A stretch of 64,000 nucleotides of DNA from Tenacibaculum jejuense. GTDB taxonomy: Bacteria > Bacteroidota > Bacteroidia > Flavobacteriales > Flavobacteriaceae. Below, piece by piece: positions 17,151-25,384 of the stretch (position 1 is its first letter; the number at the start of each line of letters is the position of its first letter). Location of the stretch: contig NZ_LT899436.1 in NCBI RefSeq assembly GCF_900198195.1, positions 2,075,001-2,139,000 on the forward strand. Reading direction: 5' to 3'. Made by a program: the position numbers and the translations under genes. The notes under the pieces are model-generated. The model had not been told where the DNA came from. It worked only from the letters and a program-made list of their open reading frames with translations, and searched no databases.

Positions 17151-17810
17151 TTAAATTTCAGCATTCCATTCATTATAAAATTGTTGTAAGAAGTTTTCCA
17201 TATAAGAATGTCTTTGCTCTGCCATCTTTTTACCAGCCGATGTATTCATTTTATTTTTTAATAATAATAGTTTTTCATAGAAATGATTAATTGTTGGGGC
17301 AGTAGACTTCTTATATTCTTCTTTAGACATATTTAAGTTAGGTTTAATTTTAGGATCATATAAAACTCTATTTTTAAATCCACCATAATTAAAACATCTT
17401 GCAATTCCTATAGCTCCAATTGCATCTAAACGGTCTGCATCTTGTACAATATCTAATTCTATTGACTTAAACTCTTGTGTAAAGTTTCCACCTTTAAAAG
17501 AGATATTTTCAATAATTTTTATGACGTGTATTATGGTATTTTCTTCAATTTCTTGTGTTTCTAAAAATGCTTTAGCTTTTTTAGGTCCGATTGTTTCATC
17601 TCCATTATGAAATTTACTATCTGCTATATCATGCAGTAAAGCACCTAAAGCTATAATTAAGTTATCTCCTTGTTGCTCTTGTTTAGCTATTTTCATAGCA
17701 TTTTTATACACACGTTCAATATGAAAAAAATCATGTCCGCCTTCAGCATCTTGTAATACTGATTTTACATGATTTATGGTGTTATTAATAACTTCTGTAG
17801 TTCTATTCAT
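17151..17810 (-). CDS. HD-domain phosphohydrolase
   Basis: 219 residues. Metal-binding HD motifs are present: GHDFFHIERV (about 25-33), LLHDIADSKF (His60-Asp61) and QDADRLDAIG later. This matches the cytosolic YedJ/PF01966-type HD hydrolases that cleave phosphate from nucleotides or related compounds. The exact substrate is unknown. The asd terminator (17824-17851) lies upstream, so it has its own promoter or depends on readthrough. Confidence 0.88.
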   Translation of the reverse strand: MNRTTEVINNTINHVKSVLQDAEGGHDFFHIERVYKNAMKIAKQEQQGDNLIIALGALLHDIADSKFHNGDETIGPKKAKAFLETQEIEENTIIHVIKIIENISFKGGNFTQEFKSIELDIVQDADRLDAIGAIGIARCFNYGGFKNRVLYDPKIKPNLNMSKEEYKKSTAPTINHFYEKLLLLKNKMNTSAGKKMAEQRHSYMENFLQQFYNEWNAEI

Positions 17811-17823
17811 AGTTCAAAAATAA

Positions 17824-17851
17824 AAAATCCTACTAGTGATAGTAGGATTTT
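17824..17851 (-). terminator. asd terminator
   Basis: An 11-bp perfect stem (17824-17834 with 17841-17851) with a 6-nt loop lies 25 bases past the asd stop; on the minus strand it runs into a T-rich stretch. Confidence 0.8.
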
Positions 17852-17875
17852 AATAAAATTTATAACTAATAAAAG

Positions 17876-18883
17876 TTATACTGTTAAAGCACTTTTAATT
17901 AAATTTTTTTCTACCAAATACTCAGCAATTTGAACAGCATTTGTTGCTGCACCTTTTCTTAGATTATCTGAAACTATCCATAAGTTTAATGTATTTGCTT
18001 GTGATAAATCTCTACGAATTCTACCAACAAATACTTCGTCTTTGCCATGAGCATTTAAAGGCATAGGATAATCATTATTTTCAATATCATCTTGAACAAT
18101 TACTCCCGGAGTTTCAGCTAAAATTTGTCTAACTTCATTTAATTCAAAATCATTTTCAAATTCAATATTCACAGACTCAGAATGTCCTCCAACTACAGGT
18201 ATTCTTACTGCTGTAGCTGTAATTCCTATACTAGCATCGTTTAATATTTTATGCGTTTCTCTAGTTAACTTTAATTCTTCTTTAGTATAACCAGCTTCTT
18301 CAAAAACATCACAATGTGGTAATGCATTTTTATGGATAGGGTGAGGATAAGCATTTTCTCCTTCAACACCATTAACTTCGTTTTCTAATTGTTGTACAGC
18401 TTTTACACCAGTTCCTGTAATAGATTGATATGTAGAAATTACTAATCTTTTCATATCATACTTAGCATGTAAAGGAGCTAAAGCCATTACCATTTGAATA
18501 GTAGAACAGTTTGGGTTAGCAATAATTTTATCACTTTCAGTTAGTTCGCTTGCGTTAATTTCTGGTACTACTAGTTTTTTTGTAGGATCCATTCTCCAAG
18601 CAGAAGAATTATCAATTACTGTTGTACCTACTTCAGCGAATTTAGGAGCCCATTCTAAAGAAGTACTTCCGCCAGCAGAAAATAAAGCGATGTCTGGTTT
18701 TAAGTTCACTGCATCTTGTAATCCGATTACATTATATGTATTTCCTTTGAAGGTCATTTCTTTACCTACAGAACGTTCTGAAGCAACTAAATATAACTCG
18801 CTAATATTAAAGTTTCTTTCTTCTAAAATTTGTAACATTACATTACCTACCATTCCTGTTGCACCAACTACAGCTACTCTCAT
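17876..18883 (-). CDS. asd: Aspartate-semialdehyde dehydrogenase
   Basis: 335 residues. It reduces aspartyl phosphate to aspartate semialdehyde, the branch point to lysine/diaminopimelate, threonine and methionine. N-terminal VAVVGATGMVG binds NADP; the catalytic Cys126 sits in ANPNCSTIQ; GGHSESVNIEF carries the substrate-binding region. The start is the ATG directly before RVAVVGATG. It is a single gene with its own terminator. dapD, which acts later in the same lysine branch, is also in this window (62912). Confidence 0.96.
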   Translation of the reverse strand: MRVAVVGATGMVGNVMLQILEERNFNISELYLVASERSVGKEMTFKGNTYNVIGLQDAVNLKPDIALFSAGGSTSLEWAPKFAEVGTTVIDNSSAWRMDPTKKLVVPEINASELTESDKIIANPNCSTIQMVMALAPLHAKYDMKRLVISTYQSITGTGVKAVQQLENEVNGVEGENAYPHPIHKNALPHCDVFEEAGYTKEELKLTRETHKILNDASIGITATAVRIPVVGGHSESVNIEFENDFELNEVRQILAETPGVIVQDDIENNDYPMPLNAHGKDEVFVGRIRRDLSQANTLNLWIVSDNLRKGAATNAVQIAEYLVEKNLIKSALTV

Positions 18884-19009
18884 GATGAAATATATTTTTT
18901 ATACTTTGATTTTTAATTTCTTACTACAAATTTCAGTAAAAAAAGTTTTAAAACCATAGTAAAAGTATATAAAATTCACATTTTGTTGAAATTTAAACAA
19001 AATGATCTA

Positions 19010-19041
19010 TTGGAAATAAAAACTAAAATTCTGTACATTTG
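19010..19041 (+). promoter_or_regulatory. trhO promoter
   Basis: TTG (19010-19012), 21 nt, then TACATTTG (19034-19041) match the flavobacterial consensus. Because this element overlaps the first possible upstream Met codon (19039), the true start must be the ATG at 19078. Confidence 0.7.
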
Positions 19042-19077
19042 CAGCCTAAAATATTGTTTAACTTAAAAAGGTATAGC

Positions 19078-20118
19078 ATGCAACTGTACAACAAGTTAAG
19101 CGCAGAAGAACGCGCTAAATTAATTGATGAAGCGGGCAAAGACCGTCTTACTATTTCTTTCTATCAGTATTTCAAGATAGAAAACCCACAGATTTTTAGA
19201 GATAAATTGTTTATTGAATGGAACGCTTTAGATGTTCTAGGTAGAACCTATGTTTCATATGAAGGAATTAATGCTCAAATTTCTGTGCCAGCTGAGAACT
19301 TTCTAGCATTAAAAGAACAATTAGATAGTATTTCTTTTTTAAAGGATATTAGATTAAATGTTGCTGTTGAGCAAGACAATAAATCTTTCTTAAAACTTAA
19401 AGTAAAAGTTAGAAAGAAGATTGTAGCAGATGGTTTAAATGATGATACGTTTGATGTAACTAATAAGGGAGTACATTTATCTGCTGAAGAGTTTAATAAA
19501 ATGTTAGAAGATCCAAATACTGTTTGCGTAGATATGCGTAATCATTATGAAAGTGAAATAGGACATTTTAAAGGTGCTGTTACACCAGATGTAGATACTT
19601 TTAGAGATTCTTTAGATATTATTGAGGAGGATTTAAAAGAACATAAAGAAGATAAAAATCTTTTAATGTATTGTACAGGTGGAATTCGTTGCGAAAAAGC
19701 TTCGGCATATTACAAACACAAAGGATTTAAAAATGTTTTTCAACTAGAAGGGGGGATTATTGAATATACAAGACAAGTAAAGTCGGAAGGTTTAGAGAAT
19801 AAGTTTTTAGGAAAGAATTTTGTTTTTGATCATAGAAGAGCAGAACGTATATCTGATGATGTAATTTCTAATTGTCATCAATGTGGAAAACCTTGTGATA
19901 CGCATACAAATTGTGCAAATGAAGGTTGTCATTTATTATTTATTCAATGTGATGAATGTGCTGAGAAAATGGAAAATACCTGTTCTCCAGAATGTCAAGA
20001 GATTATTCATTTACCATTTGAAGAGCAAAAAGCTTTACGTAAAGGGAAACATGCTAGTAATAAGATTTTCAAAAAGGGAAGATCTGAAAAGCTTAAATTT
20101 CAAAAAAGTAATAGTTAA
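19078..20118 (+). CDS. trhO: tRNA uridine-34 hydroxylase (rhodanese-domain, YceA/TrhO family)
   Basis: 346 residues from the ATG at 19078, which begins MQLYNKLSAEERAK; the longer frame from 19039 would start inside the promoter. TrhO makes 5-hydroxyuridine at the wobble position of some tRNAs, using oxygen. Order: an N-terminal acylphosphatase-like domain; a rhodanese domain (about 120-235) with CVDMRNHYESEIGHF and the catalytic loop CTGGIRCEKAS; a C-terminal Cys-rich tail (about 260-325) with CHQCGKPC and CDEC, which may bind zinc. It is monocistronic, with its own promoter and terminator. Confidence 0.93.
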   Translation: MQLYNKLSAEERAKLIDEAGKDRLTISFYQYFKIENPQIFRDKLFIEWNALDVLGRTYVSYEGINAQISVPAENFLALKEQLDSISFLKDIRLNVAVEQDNKSFLKLKVKVRKKIVADGLNDDTFDVTNKGVHLSAEEFNKMLEDPNTVCVDMRNHYESEIGHFKGAVTPDVDTFRDSLDIIEEDLKEHKEDKNLLMYCTGGIRCEKASAYYKHKGFKNVFQLEGGIIEYTRQVKSEGLENKFLGKNFVFDHRRAERISDDVISNCHQCGKPCDTHTNCANEGCHLLFIQCDECAEKMENTCSPECQEIIHLPFEEQKALRKGKHASNKIFKKGRSEKLKFQKSNS

Positions 20119-20139
20119 CATAAACTATTTATTCTATAA

Positions 20140-20168
20140 AAAAAGCCACATCATTGATGTGGCTTTTT
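20140..20168. terminator. Bidirectional terminator between trhO and yidC
   Basis: A 14-bp perfect stem (20140-20153 with 20155-20168) with A-rich and T-rich flanks lies between the convergent stops. Confidence 0.85.
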
Positions 20169-20190
20169 CTATATAAATAAACTAACTGTA

Positions 20191-22089
20191 TTATTTTTTC
20201 TTTTGAGCTCTGCGTTGTGCTTCTTGTTGTTCTTGAGCTTGTTTCATTGCAGCATCTAAACGCTCTCTGAATTTACTTTTCTTAACAGGCTTTTTCTTGT
20301 TTTCTTCAATTTGAGCATGAATTTTCTTTTCATCGATTACGTAATTCTTAATAACGAACATAATTGTAATCGTTAACAAGTTAGAAACGAAATAATATAA
20401 ACTTAATCCACTAGCATAATTGTTAAAGAAAAATAACATCATAATAGGAGAGAAGTAGATCATATATTTCATCATCTTACTCATATCTGGCATTCCTTCT
20501 TGTGGCGGAGCCTGCATTGCAGATTGTTGACTTTGGTTCATTTTCATATAAAAGAAAATTGCAACAGAAGCTAAAATTGGAAATAAACTAATATGATTAC
20601 CATATGTAGCAGAAATTAAAGGAATATTTGTGTCCCAGCTAAAAATAGTATCAAAAGAAGATAAATCTTCAGCCCATAAAAAGGCTTTTTGACGGAAATC
20701 TATGTTTGTAGGGAAAAATTTAAACAAGGCAAAGAATACAGGCATTTGCAATAATGCAGGAATACAACCAGACATCATACTTACTCCAGCTTTACGTTGT
20801 ACAGCCATAATTTCTTGCTGACGTTTCATTGCGTTTTCTGTACCAGGATACTTTTTATTGATTTCTTCCATTTCAGGACGAATCACTTTCATTTTAGCAC
20901 TAGATAAATACGATTTGTATAATACAGGTGATAAGATAATTCTAACAACAATAGTCATTAAAATAATGATTAAACCAAAGTTTCCAATGAATCCTTTTAA
21001 AACATTAAAAACAGGATAAAAAATAGTTCTATTTAAAAATCCGAAAATACCCCAACCTAAATCAGAAATTTCACTTAAATCTGTTCCTTTGTATGTACTT
21101 AACAAATTATAATCTGTTGGTCCGTAATACCATTCCATATTATAATTTAATTCACCATTTTTTAAAGCTAATGGAGTATTTAAGCTAAATGTTTTTGTAT
21201 AAATACTATCTTGATCTTCACCTAAATAATCAACAGACTTTAATTTTGCATCATTAAAAGGAGTATCTGTTAACAAAGCAGTAGAGAAGAAGTGTTGTTT
21301 GTAGGCAACCCATTCTACATCATTTACAACTTCATCATCTTTCATTTGTAAATAATCTACATCACCATCTTCTTTAAAATAATAGTATGTATACATATTT
21401 TCTGTACGCATACTTTTTTCTTTACGTAAAGATTTTAATTTCCAGTCTAAGTTAATATTCTGAGAACTATTAATAACGTTACTTAACCCTTGTGAACGAA
21501 CAGCAAAATCAATTCTGTAGTCATTTTTTGATTTAATTTCGTAGCGATACTCTAAAAACTGACTATCAGAAACCTTAAGTTTCATTGAAAGTACAGTATT
21601 GTCGCCATTTTTAGTTTCTTTTGGCTCGAATAATAAATCCTGAGTATTTAAAGTACGATTGTCTGTAGTACCAAAATTGATATTAAAATTTGCATTTTTA
21701 TTATTTATAATATGTAATGGTAAAGAGTCGTAAGTTTTAAAGTTCTTTACTAATGCTTTTGTAATTTGTCCACCTTTGTTACTAATAGTTAACTGAATTA
21801 CATCATTTTCAATTACAGTTTCACCATCTTTTCCATTAATTGCACTGTGAGCAAAAGCTCCTAACTGATTTTTTAAAGCAATTTGTTGTAATGAATCATT
21901 TACTACAATGTTTTTAGTTTTTGTTGTATCTAAAACAGTATTTGTTGTAGTAGTAACTTGTTCTGTTGGTGTAGTGTTTGGTTTTTCAGCATCAACTTCA
22001 GGCTTATTAGAATTTAAATACCATAGTAAAATTCCACCTAATAATAACATTCCTATGAATGAGTTGAAATCAAATTTTTTTTCTTCCAT
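20191..22089 (-). CDS. yidC: Membrane protein insertase YidC
   Basis: 632 residues, typical for Bacteroidota. One N-terminal membrane helix (about 12-24, LLLGGILLWYLNS) leads to a large periplasmic beta domain (about 60-340). The conserved insertase core follows, with about five helices (from about 355): FGLIIILMTIVVRIILSP, the KMKVIRPEM loop, and GCIPALLQMPVFFALFKFF. The tail is Lys/Arg/Gln-rich, suited to ribosome contact. YidC inserts membrane proteins alone or with Sec. Transcribed toward trhO; a likely promoter sits at 22148. Confidence 0.97.
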   Translation of the reverse strand: MEEKKFDFNSFIGMLLLGGILLWYLNSNKPEVDAEKPNTTPTEQVTTTTNTVLDTTKTKNIVVNDSLQQIALKNQLGAFAHSAINGKDGETVIENDVIQLTISNKGGQITKALVKNFKTYDSLPLHIINNKNANFNINFGTTDNRTLNTQDLLFEPKETKNGDNTVLSMKLKVSDSQFLEYRYEIKSKNDYRIDFAVRSQGLSNVINSSQNINLDWKLKSLRKEKSMRTENMYTYYYFKEDGDVDYLQMKDDEVVNDVEWVAYKQHFFSTALLTDTPFNDAKLKSVDYLGEDQDSIYTKTFSLNTPLALKNGELNYNMEWYYGPTDYNLLSTYKGTDLSEISDLGWGIFGFLNRTIFYPVFNVLKGFIGNFGLIIILMTIVVRIILSPVLYKSYLSSAKMKVIRPEMEEINKKYPGTENAMKRQQEIMAVQRKAGVSMMSGCIPALLQMPVFFALFKFFPTNIDFRQKAFLWAEDLSSFDTIFSWDTNIPLISATYGNHISLFPILASVAIFFYMKMNQSQQSAMQAPPQEGMPDMSKMMKYMIYFSPIMMLFFFNNYASGLSLYYFVSNLLTITIMFVIKNYVIDEKKIHAQIEENKKKPVKKSKFRERLDAAMKQAQEQQEAQRRAQKKK

Positions 22090-22147
22090 CGATATACGTT
22101 AAATGTCAACTTGTCATTTACTCAAAAAACTGAGTAATAAAACGCGA

Positions 22148-22155
22148 CAAATGTA
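22148..22155 (-). promoter_or_regulatory. Candidate yidC -7 element
   Basis: TACATTTG on the minus strand (identical to the trhO element), 59 bases above the yidC ATG. I could not find a well-spaced TTG. Confidence 0.4.
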
Positions 22156-22234
22156 GCAAAACTACATCTTATTTCAGTTGTTTAGTTATAATTAATTTAT
22201 ACTACATATATAGCGCAAACTATGTTCCGTTTTT

Positions 22235-22242
22235 TAACTTTG
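22235..22242 (+). promoter_or_regulatory. Candidate -7 element of the cupin gene
   Basis: TAACTTTG fits TAnnTTTG and lies 19 bases before the cupin ATG. No clear -33 TTG was seen. Confidence 0.4.
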
Positions 22243-22261
22243 TTTAAACTAAATTATTGAA

Positions 22262-22630
22262 ATGACAAAAAAGTATACTATTCAAAAATCTCCTTTTGTA
22301 GTTCCAACTACTGATGGAAAATTAATTGAAGAACATTTTGGTAATGCTACAGATGGAAACTCGAAAGTTAGTATTGCACACATGGTTGCTCCTTCAGGCT
22401 GGGCAGAACCTTTTCAAACTCCAGAATTTGATGAGTTTACATATATTATAAAAGGAAAGAAGCAATTTATTATTGATGGAGAAACTATAATATTAGAAGC
22501 AGGACAATCTATTAAAATAGAAAAGAATGTTAGCGTTCAATATTCAAATCCTTTTAATGAAGAATGTGAATATTTAGCAGTTTGTTTACCAGCATTTTCT
22601 ATTGACTTAGTTCATAGAGAAGAAGAATAA
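22262..22630 (+). CDS. Cupin-domain protein
   Basis: 122 residues, a single small beta-barrel cupin: PFQTPEFDEFTYIIKGKKQFIIDGE holds the first cupin motif region and LEAGQSIKIEKNVSVQYSNP the second. The classical two-His-Glu metal set is not obvious here (Glu/Asp in EFDEFTY, no clear His), so metal binding is uncertain. No neighbour suggests a role. It converges on the GG-peptide gene at 22671 across a shared hairpin. Confidence 0.85.
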   Translation: MTKKYTIQKSPFVVPTTDGKLIEEHFGNATDGNSKVSIAHMVAPSGWAEPFQTPEFDEFTYIIKGKKQFIIDGETIILEAGQSIKIEKNVSVQYSNPFNEECEYLAVCLPAFSIDLVHREEE

Positions 22631-22660
22631 ATAAGATGGTGATTAAAATCACCATCTTAT
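22631..22660. terminator. Bidirectional terminator
   Basis: Perfect 14-nt arms (22631-22644 with 22647-22660) begin just after the cupin stop codon and lie 10 bases past the GG-peptide stop on the other strand. Confidence 0.8.
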
Positions 22661-22670
22661 TATTTTTTGT

Positions 22671-22886
22671 TTAGAAACCAATATATCTACATTCATAAGT
22701 TCCTCGAATAGGGTTGTTATCTAAACAAGGTCCGCATTCTGTAAATGGTGCTGTACATGAATTTTGACACGCTCTAAGTGAGCGAAAATCGCACGTAGTA
22801 GCAATTGGTACAGAGTCAAATCCTCCAAGAATTTCTAATTGTTTTTGTTTGCTTAATTTTTTTCCAATTTCGAATATTTTTTTCAT
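22671..22886 (-). CDS. GG-leader Cys-rich peptide precursor 1
   Basis: 71 residues. The leader (MKKIFEIGKKLSKQKQLEIL, then GG at 21-22) fits the Bacteroidetes double-glycine type. The predicted core of about 49 residues has six Cys (32, 40, 44, 51, 54, 66), including CGPC. Even Cys number suggests disulfides or enzymatic crosslinks. It is the last of three such genes on this strand. Flavobacterial GG precursors are usually exported by C39-type ABC transporters, none of which is in this window. Confidence 0.75.
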   Translation of the reverse strand: MKKIFEIGKKLSKQKQLEILGGFDSVPIATTCDFRSLRACQNSCTAPFTECGPCLDNNPIRGTYECRYIGF

Positions 22887-23100
22887 GATTTAAGATGTAT
22901 TTGAAATTAATATTCTGTGATGGTTTAAAGACATTCACAGTTTTATGTCTATTTCTTCGCGATAAGAACTCTTAAATCTAAACTTTTAAAATTGAATTAT
23001 TAAGTAACGAACAGTTAATTTTTATTTAAAATATTTCAACAGTTCGTGTGTTTATGTGTTGAAATAAAGGGAGTTAATTAAAAACTTTATAATTAATAAA

Positions 23101-23130
23101 GAAGGTATACTTCGAACGAAATATACCTTA
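23101..23130 (-). terminator. Hairpin after GG-peptide 2
   Basis: An inverted repeat (AAGGTATACTTCG against CGAAATATACCTT, one G-U type mismatch) lies 29 bases past the stop at 23159, with T-rich sequence after it on the minus strand. Confidence 0.6.
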
Positions 23131-23158
23131 AATAAAATTTTCTTTTCATGATACTTTG

Positions 23159-23356
23159 TTACTCACAAGCACCTGTTAAGCAACAGTGAGTTTCTGCAGT
23201 TCCTAAACAACATCCGTTAAAAAGAGAAAAACCACCGCAAGAATTACATTGTTGAGCAGAATACTGAGGGCAAGTAGCTCTACCAGATCCACCACTTATT
23301 AGTTGTTGTTCTTTTTTATTTAACGCTTTTCCTAAGTTTAAAATTGAATTTTTCAT
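23159..23356 (-). CDS. GG-leader Cys-rich peptide precursor 2
   Basis: 65 residues. The leader MKNSILNLGKALNKKEQQ followed by LISGG (GG at 22-23) is nearly identical to that of precursor 3 (23378). The 42-residue core carries eight Cys (29, 37, 40, 49, 50, 58, 59, 64) with CC pairs, unlike the core of its neighbour. Shared leader and divergent core point to tandem duplication and core diversification. The gap to precursor 3 is 21 bases, so they are co-transcribed. Confidence 0.78.
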   Translation of the reverse strand: MKNSILNLGKALNKKEQQLISGGSGRATCPQYSAQQCNSCGGFSLFNGCCLGTAETHCCLTGACE

Positions 23357-23377
23357 ATTGTATATTTTAATTGATTA

Positions 23378-23557
23378 TTATTTTTCGTGAGGACCAGTTG
23401 GTTTTATACCAACTACGCATCCACAATTTCCAGCACCAACACACACCCATTTTCCTCCTCCGTTTATACATGCATCTTGAGCTATACTACCTCCATTAAT
23501 AGTTTGCTGTTCTTGTTTATTTAAGGTTTTACCTAAATTTAAAATTGATTTTTTCAT
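23378..23557 (-). CDS. GG-leader Cys-rich peptide precursor 3
   Basis: 59 residues from the ATG at 23557. The leader MKKSILNLGKTLNKQEQQ and then TINGG (GG at 22-23) matches precursor 2 at 18 or so of 23 positions. The core is Gly-rich with four Cys (30, 39, 45, 47), including GNCGC. It is the first peptide of the set in transcription order, and a hairpin at 23664 separates it from the lipoprotein upstream. Its short length makes it easy to overlook. Confidence 0.75.
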   Translation of the reverse strand: MKKSILNLGKTLNKQEQQTINGGSIAQDACINGGGKWVCVGAGNCGCVVGIKPTGPHEK

Positions 23558-23663
23558 AAATGTTGATTTATATTTATTTGAAGTAAAATTTCAACTTTTA
23601 GATAGTAAAATCAATAATGATTTCAGAAGTGTATTACTTTTTTTCAAAATCGTTTTCATAAAA

Positions 23664-23691
23664 AAGAGAGTTCTTGAAAAAGAACTCTCTT
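23664..23691 (-). terminator. Terminator of the lipoprotein gene, upstream of the GG peptides
   Basis: A perfect 12-bp stem (23664-23675 with 23680-23691) around GAAA lies 26 bases past the lipoprotein stop. It suggests that the peptide genes have their own promoter. Confidence 0.75.
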
Positions 23692-23716
23692 AAAAAGACA
23701 AATAAATATTTTGTGA

Positions 23717-24520
23717 TTATTGTTGTAAAAATGCTGCTAAATTTATCAGTAAATATTCAGGATAAGTACAATTTGTTTGATTTACATACGGTCTTGCGAC
23801 TATAACATTGTCGGTCATTGTATTTAAATATAGAGTATTTACGGTATTAACTTTAGTAACTCCATTGCGATCACTTTGATCAGAAGTTACAGAAGAATGA
23901 TGATATCCGTGATTAAAACTATCATAATTAAGCGGATGCGCAGTAGAAGTGACAGAGTAAGGTAAATTTGGATTGACTAATGGATGTAAACCTTCTGGAA
24001 AATATAATTCGATACAATTTTGTTGTAGAACTGATCTTAAAAAAAACTGTTCAGCTATTTGTACGATATTATGGATAGGAGATAGGCAATCACCCAAATC
24101 GTCTTCACATGTTACTAACGGTTCAGGTGGAGATTGTGTACCATGTATTGGATCTCTTCCAGGTGGTGTTTCATTTATAAAACTTCTTAAAACATTTAAA
24201 AACTCATTCTTAAAATTGAGATTTGAATTTTCTCCGATTAATTCATTAAGCGTTACTGTTTCTCTTCCATTTAAATAATTAAAAAGTTCTACTCTATTTG
24301 ATGATTTATTCATAATCACTCGAGCAGAGATATAAGAAACCCATTGTAATTTTTTTTGAAATTGATCAATAGATTCTCTGGTATTTATTACTGTTTGTGT
24401 TCGGTTTTTTAAGTTGTTTGTACTATTTGTATCCTCTACCATTTCTAAATCATTGGTATTATCTTCACAAGCAATAGAGAGAAGTAAGGCGCAAATAAAA
24501 AGTAAATTTGTGATTTTCAT
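23717..24520 (-). CDS. Lipoprotein of unknown function
   Basis: 267 residues from the ATG at 24520; a TTG two codons earlier is less likely. The signal peptide ends in LSIAC, giving a lipid-anchored protein. The Asp/Asn-rich linker (about 20-40) is followed by a helical part. A Cys/Pro-rich central stretch (GTQSPPEPLVTCEDDLGDC) comes before a C-terminal part with HPLNYDSFNHGYHHSS. I do not recognise the family. It sits between the LytTR regulator and the GG peptides on the same strand. Confidence 0.65.
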   Translation of the reverse strand: MKITNLLFICALLLSIACEDNTNDLEMVEDTNSTNNLKNRTQTVINTRESIDQFQKKLQWVSYISARVIMNKSSNRVELFNYLNGRETVTLNELIGENSNLNFKNEFLNVLRSFINETPPGRDPIHGTQSPPEPLVTCEDDLGDCLSPIHNIVQIAEQFFLRSVLQQNCIELYFPEGLHPLVNPNLPYSVTSTAHPLNYDSFNHGYHHSSVTSDQSDRNGVTKVNTVNTLYLNTMTDNVIVARPYVNQTNCTYPEYLLINLAAFLQQ

Positions 24521-24643
24521 TTTCAACTTGATTTTATATTTTGATTGATCTTACAAATTATATTTTATGATTTTAAAATAAAATAGGAATTTCAAATTAG
24601 TTATATGAATTTTCAAATTTATTATTGAATTTTTAAAATCTGA

Positions 24644-25384
24644 TTAGAATATTTTTTCAAGCGTATATTCTTTTCTTCTAGATGAAACCGGAATTTTTAT
24701 CTCATTATTTAGAACTAAAAAACCTTTCTTACTGTATTTTATCACATGTTTTTTATTGACTAAATACGACTGATGACAGCGAACAAACTTTTGTTCAGAT
24801 AATAATTCTTCTACCTTTTTGGCAGATTTAGTAATTATAATTTTATCTGTGATTGAAGTGTAAAAAGTAGTATAATTCCCTTCGGATTTACAATATAAAA
24901 TATCATCCTCATGAATAGCAAAAACAGTATCTGCAGTTTTTAATACAATACGTTTATTCGTATTATTATCATTAAAGTATTCATTAGTTACCTCAATAGA
25001 TTTTTCTAGTGTAGTTGTTTGGGTATTTTGTTCAATAGCGAGCTCAACAGCAGCTATAAATTCATCATCATCAATAGGTTTTAAAATGTAATCTAAAGCT
25101 CCAACTTTTATAGCTTTAATTGCATGTTTATCAAAACCAGTAATAAAAATGATTTCAAACTTCTTAAAAGTTAACTGATTTAAAATATCAAAAGCAGTTT
25201 GTTGCCCTAAATTTATATCAAGAAAAAGTAAATCAGGTTGCTCTTTTTCTATAATTAAAATAGCAGAGTCTACATCAGATGCTTCTCCAGTAATATCAAT
25301 TTTATGGTTAAAGTTTTGTTCTATCTTTTTTTTAATGTCGACTCTTACGTGTGCTTCATCATCAATTATAATTGCTTTAATCAT
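24644..25384 (-). CDS. LytTR-family response regulator
   Basis: 246 residues from the ATG at 25384, which overlaps the kinase stop (TAATGATTAA), so the two are translationally coupled. Residues 1-120 are a receiver domain: acidic DDE near residue 9, phospho-acceptor Asp56 in LLFLDINLG, and Lys in YILKPID. Residues about 145-246 are a LytTR DNA-binding domain (IVLKTADTVFAIHEDDILYCKSEGNY, RCHQSYLVNKKHV). It is expected to be phosphorylated by the overlapping kinase at 25377 and to control nearby or distant genes. Confidence 0.95.
   Translation of the reverse strand: MIKAIIIDDEAHVRVDIKKKIEQNFNHKIDITGEASDVDSAILIIEKEQPDLLFLDINLGQQTAFDILNQLTFKKFEIIFITGFDKHAIKAIKVGALDYILKPIDDDEFIAAVELAIEQNTQTTTLEKSIEVTNEYFNDNNTNKRIVLKTADTVFAIHEDDILYCKSEGNYTTFYTSITDKIIITKSAKKVEELLSEQKFVRCHQSYLVNKKHVIKYSKKGFLVLNNEIKIPVSSRRKEYTLEKIF

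Noticed and set aside
19039..19077. Longer trhO start at 19039
   Set aside because: It would place the first codon inside the TACATTTG promoter element; ATG at 19078 fits the family N-terminus.
22671..23557. Lanthipeptide or sactipeptide biosynthesis cluster
   Set aside because: No LanB/C/M, radical SAM, C39 transporter or other modifying gene is in the window, so only the precursors can be claimed.
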